From Sphagnum compactum (taxonomy: Eukaryota; Bryophyta; Sphagnopsida; Sphagnales), in the NCBI GenBank assembly GCA_965153455.1, contig OZ234493.1:18714213-18778212 (forward strand): a stretch of DNA of 64,000 nt, given 5' to 3'. This document shows positions 25,236-37,291 of this stretch, in pieces. A program made the position numbers and the translations under genes. Every line of letters starts with the position of its first letter. The stretch's first letter is position 1. Under the pieces are notes generated by a model, which was not told the DNA's origin, searched no databases, and saw only the letters and a list, made by a program, of their open reading frames with translations.

Positions 25236-27640
25236 TAACCTATGTCATTGGCCTGAATGTGAATTGGTTATCCATTTCTTCTTTCCAAAGCCATCTTTTT
25301 TGTAATTTATTTGAATTTCAAACCAAGAAAACTATTCCAAATCCAATATTTTTTGGAAATGTTATTGGATTTCTACAAATCCAAACATCTTCATTAAATC
25401 CTATGCATCAAAAGTTTTCTAACAATACCAATAGTGTGACCAAATTCCATTAATATTTTTTTATATAAATGAATTTTCAATGAAAAAATTGTTGTCAATA
25501 ACTTCTTCACTATAAGTTGAAACATTATGAAACCAACTTGATACGGCATTCATTGAAAACTTTCCAACAACGTCAAGAGCATGATAAGACGCACCATCAT
25601 TTGGGAGATTTCAATGCAACAAACAAATCAAATAAACTACCTTGTTTCATAGATAAATATTGGAGGTTTTCAAAGACCATAAGTGAAGAAATAACTTAAT
25701 AAAAATCACCATTCTAATAGTTGATTTTTAGTTTTTAGTTTACATAATAATAAATGACTAAAGATTTGTACTTCATATTTGGTTTCTAGCCAAATTTGGC
25801 TAAATTTTCTTAGGGATGATAAATTGTTTTATTACAAATAGAAATTCCTAAAAACGAACAATGACCATCACCTACATAATATATATTGGCACCTTCACTT
25901 TTTAGGGTGAAACCTTTTATTAAAAAGTCCACATACGCATCATACACCAAATTTTAGATGAAATATAGCCAATATATGCATTGTTCGGGCACTTGGGCCA
26001 ATAAACTAGGTTTGACTTGGTAAATGATCACATGGTTCGATAGTTGAAATGGGTGTGTTCATTGCTCCATGTGCAAGTGTTCAAGAATTATCGCTAATTT
26101 GTTGAAGCATACTTGCATGCGACATTGGAAAGCTTGGTCACGATTTCTTGTGTTTATGCCAATTGGATTGAATGTTTCACCTATTGATGAATGTGGTAAG
26201 AGTTCTTGAAACATTACCCTACCATTTTCTTTTTTGCCATGGATTGTTGTGCTTTGTTTTGGCAAGATGTTGGTCAAGTCTTGTAGAACCTTGGGGACAA
26301 ATGGTGAGACATCTTTAATGACAAAACTTTCTATTGTATTTCCAATGATGTTTCTTACTTTCCTTACCGATACAATGATAAAAAATGGAATGGATTTTCC
26401 TCAATATAGGACATAATATTGTTAGTCTAGGATCCACACTCTTAATGTAAGATTGACAATGAAATATAAGACTTGATTAGTTCCATATGCAAAATTGGGT
26501 TTCATAAAACAAAAGTGGAATTGGAACCCAAGAATCCAATTCGTAAAACAAAATTGCATGTCTTAATAAAAAATTGAGGATCCTAAATCATGGATCCAAT
26601 TTTATAAAAACTAATAGGTAGTAAATGTTCTTGCAAAATCAAGGACTCATATTCCCAATTCAAAAGGATTTAATTCATTTCCTTCCAAAGTTCCTTATAT
26701 TTTGGAAAATGATAAGGTCTTGTACTAAGACTTATTAAGGATTCTAAATTCTTGAAACCACACCTTGGTTCCTAAAAACGTTAGTGGTTTGACACCTCTT
26801 GTGAAAAAAATTAGGAAGGTGCATGAATTGATCTTGACCATGTGTATGTAAGAAATTCATTAAGGATGATATTGAAAGGAAAACTAAGACTCTATGAACT
26901 ATAGTTATTCATGATTAAGGACTAAAAGAAAACAATGGAAACTTGATTCTTGAAGACCATAGATCTTGAAACAAAACACACAAATGGATGGAAATAAATA
27001 ACATAAACATGTAGACAACAAAATGTACTCAAAAGATGTTTCACATGTTTGAAAATGAAATGTTGGGTGTTTCCATTGGGAGGGATTGTACCATACTGGC
27101 TTGTATTTTCATGCCCACCCTTCCTTGAACATCCTTGGAATCTAGTTTTAAACCCCAAGTTGCACACCAATTTGTAGTAAAGATGGTGTCACAAAAAGGA
27201 ACAACACAACGAGACAAAGTTGTGTGTATTCTCCTATACATCAAGGGTGATAGGTATGCTGGAAAGAGGTTGGCAATAAATTATTACAACTAAATCACAA
27301 TCCACAAAGATGACATGTGGGGTAGTTGCAAAATAGGGTGGTTCATTTTTTCATCACATTTGACTTTCTACATATTGTATTCTATTCAAATGTCATAAAC
27401 ATGTGGTGAAATCATCAATGTGCCAAAAATGATTACAAATTAAAATTGCCAATTTGAATAAGAATATGCACATAATGATGAAATTCACAAAATATACAAA
27501 AGGAAGAAACTTACAACATCGTAGCTGCTCATCGTTACTTTGGTAGATTGATCTTCCAATATGCTAGCCTCAACAATTTTCGTTCTCTAAACTTCTTTTT
27601 GGTTCCTTGGCCTGTAGTAGGTATTTGGTTCATTACTTTA
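25236..27640. other. Intergenic DNA, no gene recognised
   Basis: No frame longer than ~80 codons and no known domain on either strand. A phrase CTAGCCAAATTTGGCTAAAT near 25790 recurs near 41700, hinting at a shared small repeat. Confidence 0.45.
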
Positions 27641-27649
27641 GGTATCAGC

Positions 27650-29060
27650 ACAATGGCTTTCAACCTAAATGCAAACATATAGTCATGAACTTTCATCAAA
27701 TTATTATAATTGCAATAATTACTTTTGATTACTGTAAAAATATAAATAAATAATGTGAATATTTTGTATTTCTAATAATTGTTAAGTGTAAATAAGTGGT
27801 TTTAAGTTATAAATACAACAATTTACAATAATTACATTCATTACTTCAATTATAGTATAATTATCGCAAAATTATATACCAATTTAATTATAATTTATAA
27901 CATATAAATAGCTGAAATATTATATAATTATTATGATAATAATATTAAATATATATATATAATTACTGTAAATAAATAATTTATAATAAAATTTGATTAA
28001 AATAAATTTTCTATAAATTTTATAAATTTTTATTAATCTATAAAAATACTATAAATAATGTTGTAGTAGTAATTATGCATTTTCAATAAAATATTATAGG
28101 TTTTACATATAATACTCTATTATAATTGAATTATTTTAATTATAAGTAGTACATTACTTATTCAAATTATAGTAAAATTACCATAAGAATTGTAAATGTT
28201 AATTTAAATTATAAATTATAAATATTATTATTAAGTGCAATTACATATTACATAAAATTTTAATGAATTTTTAGCATTGTAAACAATTTAATAATTAGGA
28301 TATATTTTTATGTTGGAAATTTTATTATTTATTGTAAATAAGTAATTATAAATTATATATATATATATTTGAGAATAATGATGATAATTACATTAAATAT
28401 TGGAATTACACTATGGTTAGTGTAAAAAGATTAAATATGGATTTTAATTATAAAATTCAAGTTGTAAAAAATTTGATTATTTATAGTTATTTATAACTAA
28501 TTTGGTAATTAATTTAATTACAATAATTCTATGATAATTATTGTACTTGTTTTTTATACACCTATGGATGTTTGATGTATTGTCACCTTTACATATACCC
28601 TAATATGAAGCTAATATACAATAATATGTTTTTCAAACCATACCTAACTAATCCACGAGAATAATACATATATATACCATTATGAATGTGGAATGCATAA
28701 TGTATACATAAGGCTTACTATACATAATTGTTAGTCACCAAAACATAAAACACATGATTGATCCTATACAAAATTAGTAATATACATAACTTAATGTATA
28801 AATAAATATTAGTTACCATTTTTTGGTCACTGTTGCAACTAATGGGCCATACAAAGGCCTTCTAAGATGAAAATAATGTGAGAAATCATCCCATTGGAAG
28901 AATGAAAAACCTATAAATAATTGCAACATAGTCATAAATGTGACCAAAAAATGTGTGATGTGATTTCAGTCACAAATGTAACCAATGTTAGTTGTCAACA
29001 ACGATTAGTCGCATGTAGTCACAAATCATTTGATTACATTTTAGCCTTTTTCTACTAGTG
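27650..29060 (+). mobile_element. CACTA element 3, right end clear, left end not found
   Basis: The right end TAGCCTTTTTCTACTAGTG matches the inverse of the CACTA termini of elements 1 and 2 and is followed by ACG. Upstream are the family's subterminal motifs (GTCACAAATGTAACC, TTAGTCGCATG) and an AT-rich core from ~27700. No CACTA start was found to the left, so the element is truncated or rearranged; the left coordinate is where the AT-rich core begins. Confidence 0.6.
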
Positions 29061-29062
29061 AC

Positions 29063-29950
29063 GGTGCTTTTATTGACGAAAAGGTCCTTTCTTTTCTTGG
29101 GCATCAAGTTATCCTTGTCCTTATATATTTTCTCATGATTGAAGTATAAAGAAAAGTAGTTTTATTATATTTGTTCTTAACGCCAAATTTCTTATAATAC
29201 GGAATTGGGTGAAAGATCACATCCTAATGGGAATAATGCTTTCTTGGAAGTTGAATCATTTTTGCCCACCATCTATCATGGAACCTAGGATTTCAATGTT
29301 TTTAACAAATCATCAATTAACTTGATAGTTTTCAAAATCTAACTATCGGGGTCTTTCAAAGAGCAAGAACATATTTTCATCGTTGTGGCTTTGGTGGCTT
29401 TGACAACCTCAATAAATATGTTTTTCTTAAAACGAAAACCATGCATACCACTGTTTGTAGAGCACGACACAATGGTTGTTGTCATGTTTACTAAGTAGCA
29501 GTTGCAATTGAGGTGTTGACATAGTACATAAGAGTGCCCGACATTCGTTTTTTGCCTTTCAACTTGTAGTTGTAGTTGAAAAACAATGATGCCGCGCACT
29601 TGCAACAAAGACAGTAATCTCAATCCCAATGTCATCCATGTGTGATTTATCATTCATCACTATGTTTGTAATTGACCAAAATAGTTGAACATGGGACCTT
29701 CTCGGTTGGCACACCACCCTAGGAGGCTTGATTATAGAGTGTGTAATTTTCCAAGTCGGCTTTTCAACTAGAATTCAATTTTAGACCATGTGGGTGTTAA
29801 GAGCATTCCATGGAGTCCAAAATAGTTGGGATTTGCCTTGATTTGTCCACCAAGAGAGTAGGCAACTCAATTCATTTGGCAATTGTGAATAATGTTTTTA
29901 AATATTCAAAAAATTACAATTGAAACGTAGTTGAAGATGACATCAAGTCA
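29063..29950 (-). pseudogene. Possible decayed post-LRR tail of the hydrolase-NB-ARC-LRR gene
   Basis: Downstream of the LRR array the minus strand shows coding-like text with frame changes: KSHMDDIGIEITVFVASAR (~29650-29590), then QVRGIIVFQLQLQVERQKTN, HSYVLCQHLNCNC and FRFKKNIFIEVVKAT (to 29400). Plant NLRs often carry a C-terminal domain after their LRRs. I recognise no specific family, and the segment may be unrelated. Confidence 0.3.
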
Positions 29951-29989
29951 AAGGTTGGTTGGTTGAAAAAGAGGGGTTTTGTAGTAGTG

Positions 29990-32964
29990 ATTTAATTGGC
30001 AATAGATGAAGGTAATTCTTTCAAATTGAAACACCTTAACAAATTAAATTCCTTGAATGCATCAAATTGGCCAACAAACGTAAGTAATTTTTGCAAGTTC
30101 GTACATTCTCACAACAAATTTTTTTGGAGTGCATTTAATTGGCAAATGTACATGTAAGTAATTCTTGCAAGTTGAAGCATTCACACAAGTCAAGATTGTC
30201 AAGTGCATTCAATGACCAATAAATGAAAGTAGTTTTTTCAAATTGGAACAACTTCACAAATGAAGCTTTTGGATTGTATTGAATTGGCCAATAGAGGAAA
30301 ATAGTTATCTCAAGTTGGAACACTTTGATAAATGAAACAGTTTGAATGCATTCAATTAGCCAATAGATGAATGGGCTTCTTTCATGATGTTTTCAAGTTA
30401 GAGAAGTTTTATCAATAAAGATTTGGAATGCATTCAATTGGCCAATAGATGAAGGTAATTTTTTCAACTCGGAACACCCATTCAAATCAAGCTTTTGAAG
30501 TGCATTCAATTGACCAATAGATGAAGGTAAATTTTTTAACTCGGAACACCCATTCAAATCAAGCTTTTGAAGTGCATTCAATTGACCAATAGATGAAGGT
30601 AATTTTTTTCAACTCGGAACACCCATTCAAATCAAAAAATTTAAGTGCATTCAATTGACCAATAGATGAAGGTAGTTCTTTCAACTGGAAACAACATGAC
30701 AAATAGAGCAGTTGGAGTGCATTCAATTGGCCAATAGATGAAGGTAGTTCATTCAACTCAGAACACCCATTCAAATCAAGCTTTTGAAGTGCATTCAATT
30801 GGTCAATAGATGAAGGTACTTCTTTCAACTCGGAACACCCATTCAAATCAAACACTTGGAGTGCACTCAATTGGCGAATAAATGACGATAGTTCTTTCAA
30901 CTCGTAACAACCTTTCAAATCAAGCTTTTGGAGTGCATTGAATTGCCCAATATATGAAGGTAGTTATTTCAAGTTGCGACACCTTTTCAAATCCAAGTCT
31001 TGGAGTCCATTCAATTGGCCAATAGATGAAGATAGTTATTCCAAGTTGCCACACTTTTTCAAATCCAGGTTTTGGAGTGCATTCAATTGGCCAATAGATG
31101 AAGGTAGCTCTTTCAACTCGGAACACCCATTCAAATCAAGCACTTGGAGTGCATTCAATTGCCCAATAGATGAAGGTAATTCTTTCAAGTTGCGACACCT
31201 TTTCAAATCCAGGTTTTGGAGTGCATTCAATTAGCCAATAGATGAAGGTAGTTCTTTCAACTCGAAACACCCATTCAAATCAAGTATTTGGAGTGCATTC
31301 AATTGCCTAATAGATGAAGGCAATTTTTTTAAGTTGCGACAATCGTACAAATAAAACTCTTGTAATGCATTCAGTTTGCCAATAGATGAAGGTAGTTCTT
31401 TCAATTCGAAACAACATGACAAATGGAACACTTGGAGTGTATTCAATTGGCCAATAGATGAAGGTAGTTCTTTCAACTCAAAACACCATGACAAATCAAG
31501 CTTTTGAAGTGCATTCAATTGGCCAATAGATGAAGGTAGTTTTTTCAACTCGAAACACCATGACAAATCAAGCTTTTGGAGTGCATTCAATTGGCCAATA
31601 TATGAAGGTAGTTCTTTCAACTTGGAACACCCATTCAAATCAAGCACTTGGAGTGCATTCAATTGCCCAATAGATGAAGGTAGATCTTTCAAGTTGCGAC
31701 ACTTATATAAATAAAGTTCTTGTAGTGCATTTAGTTCGCCAATAGATGAAGGTAGTTCTTTTAACTCAGAACACCCGTTCAAATCAAACCTTTGGAGGAC
31801 ATTCAATTGGCCAATAGATGAAGGTAGTTCTTTCAAGTTGCGACATTTATATAAATAAAATTCTTGTAGTGCATTCAATTGGCCAATAAATGAAGGTAAT
31901 TCTTTCAACTCGAAACACCCATTCAAATCAAACACTCTGAGTGCATTCAATTGGCCAATAGATGAAGGTAGTTCTTTCAAGTTACGACAGTCATATAAAT
32001 AAAGTTCTTGTAGTGCATTTAGTTCGCCAATAGATGAAGGTAGTTCTTTCAACTCAAAAGAACATGACAAGTGGAACACTTGGAGTGTATTCAATTGACC
32101 AATAAATGAAGGTAGTTCTTTCAACTCGAAACAACATGACATATCAAACTTTTGGAGTGCATTCAATTGGCCAATAGATGAAGGTAATTCTTTCAACTCG
32201 AAACGCCATGACAAATCAAGCTTTTGGAGTGCATTCAATTGGCCAATAGATGAAGGTAGTTCTTTCAACTTGAAACACCCATTCAAATCAAGCACTTGGA
32301 ATGCATTCAATTGGCCAATAGATGAAGGTAGTTCTTTTAACTCGGAACACCCGTTTAAATCAAGCACTTGGAGTGCATTTAATTGGCCCATAGATGAAGG
32401 TAGTTCCTTCAACTCGGAACACCCGTTCAAATCAAGCACTTGGAGTGCATTCAATTGGCCAATAGATGAAGGTAATTCTTTCAACTCGGAACACCCCTTC
32501 AAATTAAGCACTTGGAGTGCATTCAATTGGTCAATAGATGAAGGTAGTTCTTTCAAGTTGCAACACTTTGACAAATCAAATTCTTGGAGTGCATTCAATT
32601 GCCCAATAGATGAAGGTAGTTCTTTCAAGTTAAAACAATCCGACAAATCCAATTCTTGGAGTGCATTCAATTGCCCAATAGATGAAGGTATGTTTTCCAA
32701 ACTTTGGCATTGTGCCAAATCAAGTACTTGTAATTGTAAACAATTAAACAAATTACTTGGCAACTTTTGAATCGTGCATTTTTTGAGGCACAACCACTTA
32801 ACGTTATTCAAATTTCGCCCTTGGATGAAAATTTTCACTATAATTGATGAAACTTCTGTTAGGTCAACCAACCTAAGGTTGCAAAATCTCGTTGAGCCGA
32901 TTTGGGACAATATAGGCAAATTGTCACATCTTTTCAATGAGATGCCTTCCAAATTTTCCACCAC
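29990..32964 (-). pseudogene. Expanded LRR array of the HNL-type gene (72-bp units)
   Basis: The exon begins VVENLEGISLKRCDNLPIL after an acceptor CATAG. After ~80 residues come 20 consecutive 24-residue LRRs of the form LKELPSSIGQLNALQ.LDLNG plus CSE, all in one frame to TAA at 31231-31233. In DNA this is a tandem array of nearly identical 72-bp units. Units 7-11 resemble units 16-20 (series LDLSW, SCCFE or SWCFE, FHLSC, YLYDCRN, DLNGCFE), which indicates a nine-unit (648-bp) duplication. Beyond the first stop the repeats go on to ~29990 with more stops and a frameshift, fading in similarity. The LRR face is where such receptors usually sense ligands or hold themselves inactive. Confidence 0.88.
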
Positions 32965-33153
32965 CTATGACATGAAATGAAAACAAAAGGATTATCAATA
33001 TAAAAGAACATTTCATCCTAATACCAATTTTTACTAAAAAAACATATATTTATAAAATCAAGATTCAAAGTTAAAACATTTGGTTCTTGACATCAAAATA
33101 AATTCATAGGAAATCAAAATAAAATTATAGGATTCAAATAGTATGGTGACAAC

Positions 33154-34214
33154 CTCATCCTTTAGTAAATAAAAGTTGACTCATTTGATTTCCATATAAA
33201 TCGATTCATAATTGGAAGTTCCATTGCAATATTTTGACCCATGTCTCGTAATTGTTCATGTATGTACAAGATTCCACCTTCTATCTGTTGGATTAAAGAT
33301 CTATCTTGTAAATTTTGTAATTCAAACTTTGGGTGTAAATAATCTCCACTCCACGCTCGACAAATTGTACTTATTTTCAAACCACCCAAAAAACAAGCAA
33401 TATCCAAAAACATGTTTTGATGTTGTTTATCCAAGTGCTCATAAGAAATCTTCAAATTCCTCCAAAGCTCTTCATTATCATTACCCCCGGTGAAACTTTG
33501 CCCACTTTTCAATTTGTTCAATGCACCTTCCCAAATTTCCAATTCTTTAATATTGGAGAGAAAAGAACCCAATATTTTAAGACTTAAAGGGAGCACCCCA
33601 CAAGCTTTTACAATCTTCATACATATATCTTGGAAATCCTTTGTTGGAACATGATTTGCATTACCGAATGCATGGAACATAAATAGTTCCTTTGCTTGCT
33701 CTTCTTCCAAAGATTTCAAGACCACTTTTCCATCCTCACTTACATGAGATTCCAAAATTTGCCAATTTTGACAATTCACAAGTAGTTTGCTTTTAGAAGT
33801 TGCATTGTTGGTAACATTATCAATGAGAAGTTGCAAGGATGTAAGGTTCCTTGCATCACCAACATCATCCACCACCACTAACACTTTTTTCGATATCATA
33901 CATTGCCTAATTTGGTCAAGGTCTTTTTGATTCACATTTTCATCCTCGCATAACGTTTTGCCACACAAATCATGTAGGAGTTGTTTTATGACATCATTGA
34001 TATTGTCCTTTGATTTCACATCCTCCAAAAAACTAGATTTGTCATATTGGTTGTGGTACAAATGATAGAATTTTTTGCACAAAGTGGTCTTCCCAATCCC
34101 ACCCATTCCAACCAAACCAACAATAGATTCCTTTTGTAACAAGATGTTTATGTCTTTTGCTTTGTTAATCAATGCCGCCTCATAACATGGCAAAGGTGGA
34201 AGCAATATATTTTT
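33154..34214 (-). pseudogene. NB-ARC domain exon of the HNL-type gene
   Basis: About 350 codons following an acceptor TTTTGACAG. Motifs in order: P-loop GMGGIGKTT, kinase-2 KVLVVVDDVGD, a weak RNBS-B (SKSKLLVNCQNWQIL), GLPL as CGVLPLSLKILGSFL, RNBS-D MFLDIACFLGG, and an MHD position reading IHEQLRDMG, so M to I and D to E. The overall form is like TIR-type NB-ARC domains. Before its donor (GATGAG|GTTGTC) the frame hits TAA (FIY stop); the frame that joins the LRR exon would read LLKDE|VVENLEGIS, so one base-pair-scale indel separates the domains. P-loop and kinase-2 are intact, so nucleotide binding was possible before disruption. Confidence 0.88.
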
Positions 34215-34381
34215 CTGTCAAAATTCACAAAATATAAGTCATTTATATGTTATCTTTCTTATTTGATAACCAATATATATGACATTGCATATGCAATACA
34301 CATCAAGCGTGCTATGACCTAATGTGTATCAAATTACATGAACATATACGAAATCAAAAGACTTAGATTTCATGTTTTTAC

Positions 34382-36555
34382 CTCCATACATATTTTCAAA
34401 CATTTTAACAATAAAAAATAACTTGGATGATCTTTGTTTGGCGGCTTGCAAATTGTCAAGTGATTAACATCTTCAATTTCGTAATGATTGTTGTTTGATA
34501 ATTGAATAGTGGAGGCAAATGGCACTAAAATTCCCTGCATGTGCAAAAGATTAAATTAATGGAGCTCATTGACTTGTTTGTTCACTTATGCTTTAACTTA
34601 TAAGTAACATAGTAATTTCAAATGGTGGTGGAAACTATAGCTTAATAACTATTGATGTTTGAATCATAATCAAATTTTGTGTAAATTAATTTCCTTCAAC
34701 CCTTTTGCAAGCAAATTATAAATACATCACAAAGTTATTGATTTTTAATCTCATTAATCTTACATGTTTTAATGATGTTAACGATTTTCCTTACAATGAT
34801 TTATATGGAATTGATTTGATGAAAAGAACATTTAAAATCTATTTCTTGATGTTTGAAATCAATCAAAATTTCCTTTCCATCAATAATAATTCATGAAACA
34901 AAGTTCATAAAACACATGACCCATTCACCACATTAATATATTTAGAAGTATGGAGTCCTTGATCGCAGACAAGTTTTGACAATACAAAAAATGTTCAACT
35001 AATGAACCAAGTTGGATAACTTTCAATATGGTGAAATGAAAATCTTACCCAATTTTCATCGAGTGGTAATCCTTCACCAAATGCATAAATGTTGACGTCT
35101 TCATGAATGACATTTATAAAATCCTCTGAAAGGTATTCCATTTGTGGGTTGAAAGGTTCTAAATTTTTTGAAAAACCAAGTTGGGTGGCATACTTGTACA
35201 ACAAGTTGATTTGTTGATATTGCCAAGTGAAATATTTTGATAACTATTGGGTACCACCAGAATGTGGCACACCATAAAATATTACACTTTTGACATTATT
35301 CAAAAATGTCTTACAACATTTTTGTACTTCATCATCCAAATCATTTCTTAGGCTTTGATGTACATGTTTGTGAGCTTCAACCACCAAGCTTTTGAGTACA
35401 AGACCTCCAAAACTATAAGCAATTAATGCCACTGGTCCATCCCAAAGGGATTGATAACTACAAAATATTCAACAGTGCACCAAAATTTTGTTATCAACAT
35501 TGTATTAGCATGTACAAATTTATCTTATTATACTTGGGGAAATTTTCCAATTCACACATGACCTAAGCCATAAGTTCATAATTGATTTGCGCACCATTTG
35601 TCATTTTTCATTTATTGATTCCATTAATCTACCTAAAAAATATGACAACCATGTTTTGGTAAAATTATTATTATGTACAAGTATGTAGGTGTTTACATTC
35701 TTGTGTTAATGTACAACTCATCTTCTATGTGTTCCTTTGGAAATATCATGGAAATAAAATTTAAAAAATTTGTTAAAAAAAAAAAACCCTTGTTTGGAAA
35801 TAATTTTTTTGCAATGAAATGGATGCAATTTTTCTACGCATGTATTAATTTAATTTAATTCAATTTAATTGCATTACCAAAGATAAAACTTCAAAAAATG
35901 CGAATTAAAAATTGTCATCAAAAACCAAACTCGTTGTACCGTGAACTTATAATATGAACATACGCTTTGCTATTATCTTCAAACATAAACATTTTCATTT
36001 TAGCCCCATTTTATGTTCTCCTATAGGAATTTAACAATTCAAATAAATTGAAACTTGTTGGTGTGTATCACAATACTAGCACACATGAATAATTAACTTG
36101 TGCAAAACATTTAAGAAATTCTAAAGTTGCAAACAATTATCTTTAATGTATAAAAGGAGTAGTGACTAATGTGTCCATAAATAGAGGAGATTGTCACACC
36201 TTGAATTTGTAACCAATCTTTGAATGAGATTTTTGCCAATTTCAATCACATCATTGTGAACACTTGGCACAATGTTAGAATCATAGGACAATGATAAAAT
36301 TCGAACATTGTTGTTCAAGTCTTCGGGTAGCCACTTTTCTGGCCAACATATGCACTCTTCTTTATTGTTGGTGGGGCGTGTCGTCCATGTTTCCTTCCAT
36401 TCATCATTTGTGCCAAAAACAATTCCATGAAAAAAAACGATGGTCAAGTTTGGTTTATTGGAATTGCAAGTGGGATTTAAATCATGCACTTGATATTTTT
36501 GCAAAGAAAATGAAATTGAGTGAACACAATTCTTCAAACATCTCTTGAAATTCAT
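34382..36555 (-). pseudogene. N-terminal SERAC1-like alpha/beta-hydrolase exons of the HNL-type gene
   Basis: Exon 1 starts at ATG 36555 (MNFKRCLKN). It contains LTIVFFHGIVFGTNDEWKET and CWPEKWLPEDL, then VRILSLSYDS, the usual opening of plant SERAC1-like lipase-fold proteins. Exon 2 carries GPVALIAYSFGGLVLKSLVV; the nucleophile elbow is A-Y-S-F-G where the family has GHSxG, so the Ser is kept but the first Gly is lost. FYGVPHSGG follows. An in-frame TAG (35244-35246) comes directly after GGTQ, with homologous frame continuing (LSKYFTWQYQQINLLYKYAT). Exon 3 has DVNHLTICKPPNKDHPSY, where the family's catalytic His lies. Exon 1 ends in phase 2 and exons 2 and 3 in phase 0, matching the next exon. 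Confidence 0.78.
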
Positions 36556-37285
36556 TTGACTATACATGAAATAAAAGAACCGTAATATACAAATTATAGT
36601 AGTTAGATAAAGGTAATAAATAATTGAAAAGATTAAGTTTAACAAGAAGACAATAATAGATGAATTGGAGAATACCAAATTTATCTTGCATGACTAACAA
36701 ATGAAGATCATTCGCATGTGTCATAGACCTCAAAGTTTCAAAAAATAGTTCAATTAAGTAAATATTGTTACATAGTAGGTGGAACGTATGCCAACCAATA
36801 AAGGTCAATGCTAAGAATTGGATTCTTTCAAGTTTGGGTCGATTAGCTTAGCCATCTAGTTTGGTTCATTTGTATTTCATGACATTTTCCTCAACATTTG
36901 GGCCACTTAGGCCTCCAACTCCTAAGGAATTGGGACACGAACCCAATAAGAATGTCCAAGACCATTGTAATAATTTGCTTTAGGTTACACATTGAACTTA
37001 ATTGCACATTAAAACTACACATTGAACTTAACTCATAATCTATAATGACAATTCCAATCCTTACAAGTTCAATATATTCATAGTCAATACCAATTGACAA
37101 ATTTCCCTTTCACCAATTCTACTTGTTATAGCAACTGAGTCGCTGGCCTAATGTAAGAGGCTATAATGAGGACTCCATTTCCTATTGTTTTTACATCATT
37201 TCATATTGTTTTTATCTAAACAAACAAACTGGAAAGTAAGGCAAAGTGAAAATGTATGACAAGGAAGCTTGTAAATGATTGAGGA
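36556..37285. other. Upstream flank of the HNL-type gene
   Basis: Open codons continue on the minus strand to 36678 but read as hydrophobic, AT-rich text with an acceptor-like ATGTATAG just before the chosen ATG, so an extra 5' exon is possible. No other gene is recognised. A duplicated phrase, TTGAACTTAA with ACACATTG, lies at 36985-37030. Confidence 0.4.
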
Positions 37286-37291
37286 CATTCA

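Larger units (their letters stand above)
29990..36555 (-). pseudogene. Hydrolase-NB-ARC-LRR (HNL-type) resistance-like gene, disrupted
   Basis: One transcription unit can be read from 36555 down: three exons of a SERAC1-like alpha/beta-hydrolase (36555-36200, 35457-35049, 34534-34382), an NB-ARC exon (34214-33154) and an LRR exon (from 32964). Splice borders are GT-AG and phases agree through the first four exons, which shows a true fusion and not neighbouring genes. NB-ARC-LRR proteins are intracellular immune receptors. A hydrolase N-terminus replaces the usual TIR or coiled coil, as in the HNL class described from liverworts. Lesions: TAG at 35244-35246 in the hydrolase; a frameshift at the end of the NB-ARC exon; TAA at 31231-31233, 31036-31038 and 30964-30966; a frameshift in a T-run near 30605. 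It is probably a pseudogene, although shorter products are possible. Confidence 0.8.

Noticed and set aside
27650-29060. Full-length CACTA element 3
   Set aside because: Only the right terminus was found; no CACTA start with a matching ACG duplication exists to the left.
29990-32740. Regular tandem units that could suggest a CRISPR array or satellite
   Set aside because: Units code for LRRs in one frame within a plant gene; there are no unique spacers.
32270-32770. 166-codon repetitive open frame on the plus strand (SAFNWPIDEGSS-type repeats)
   Set aside because: It is the antisense of the 72-bp LRR units. A repeat whose length is a multiple of three with no stop on the other strand gives long false frames.
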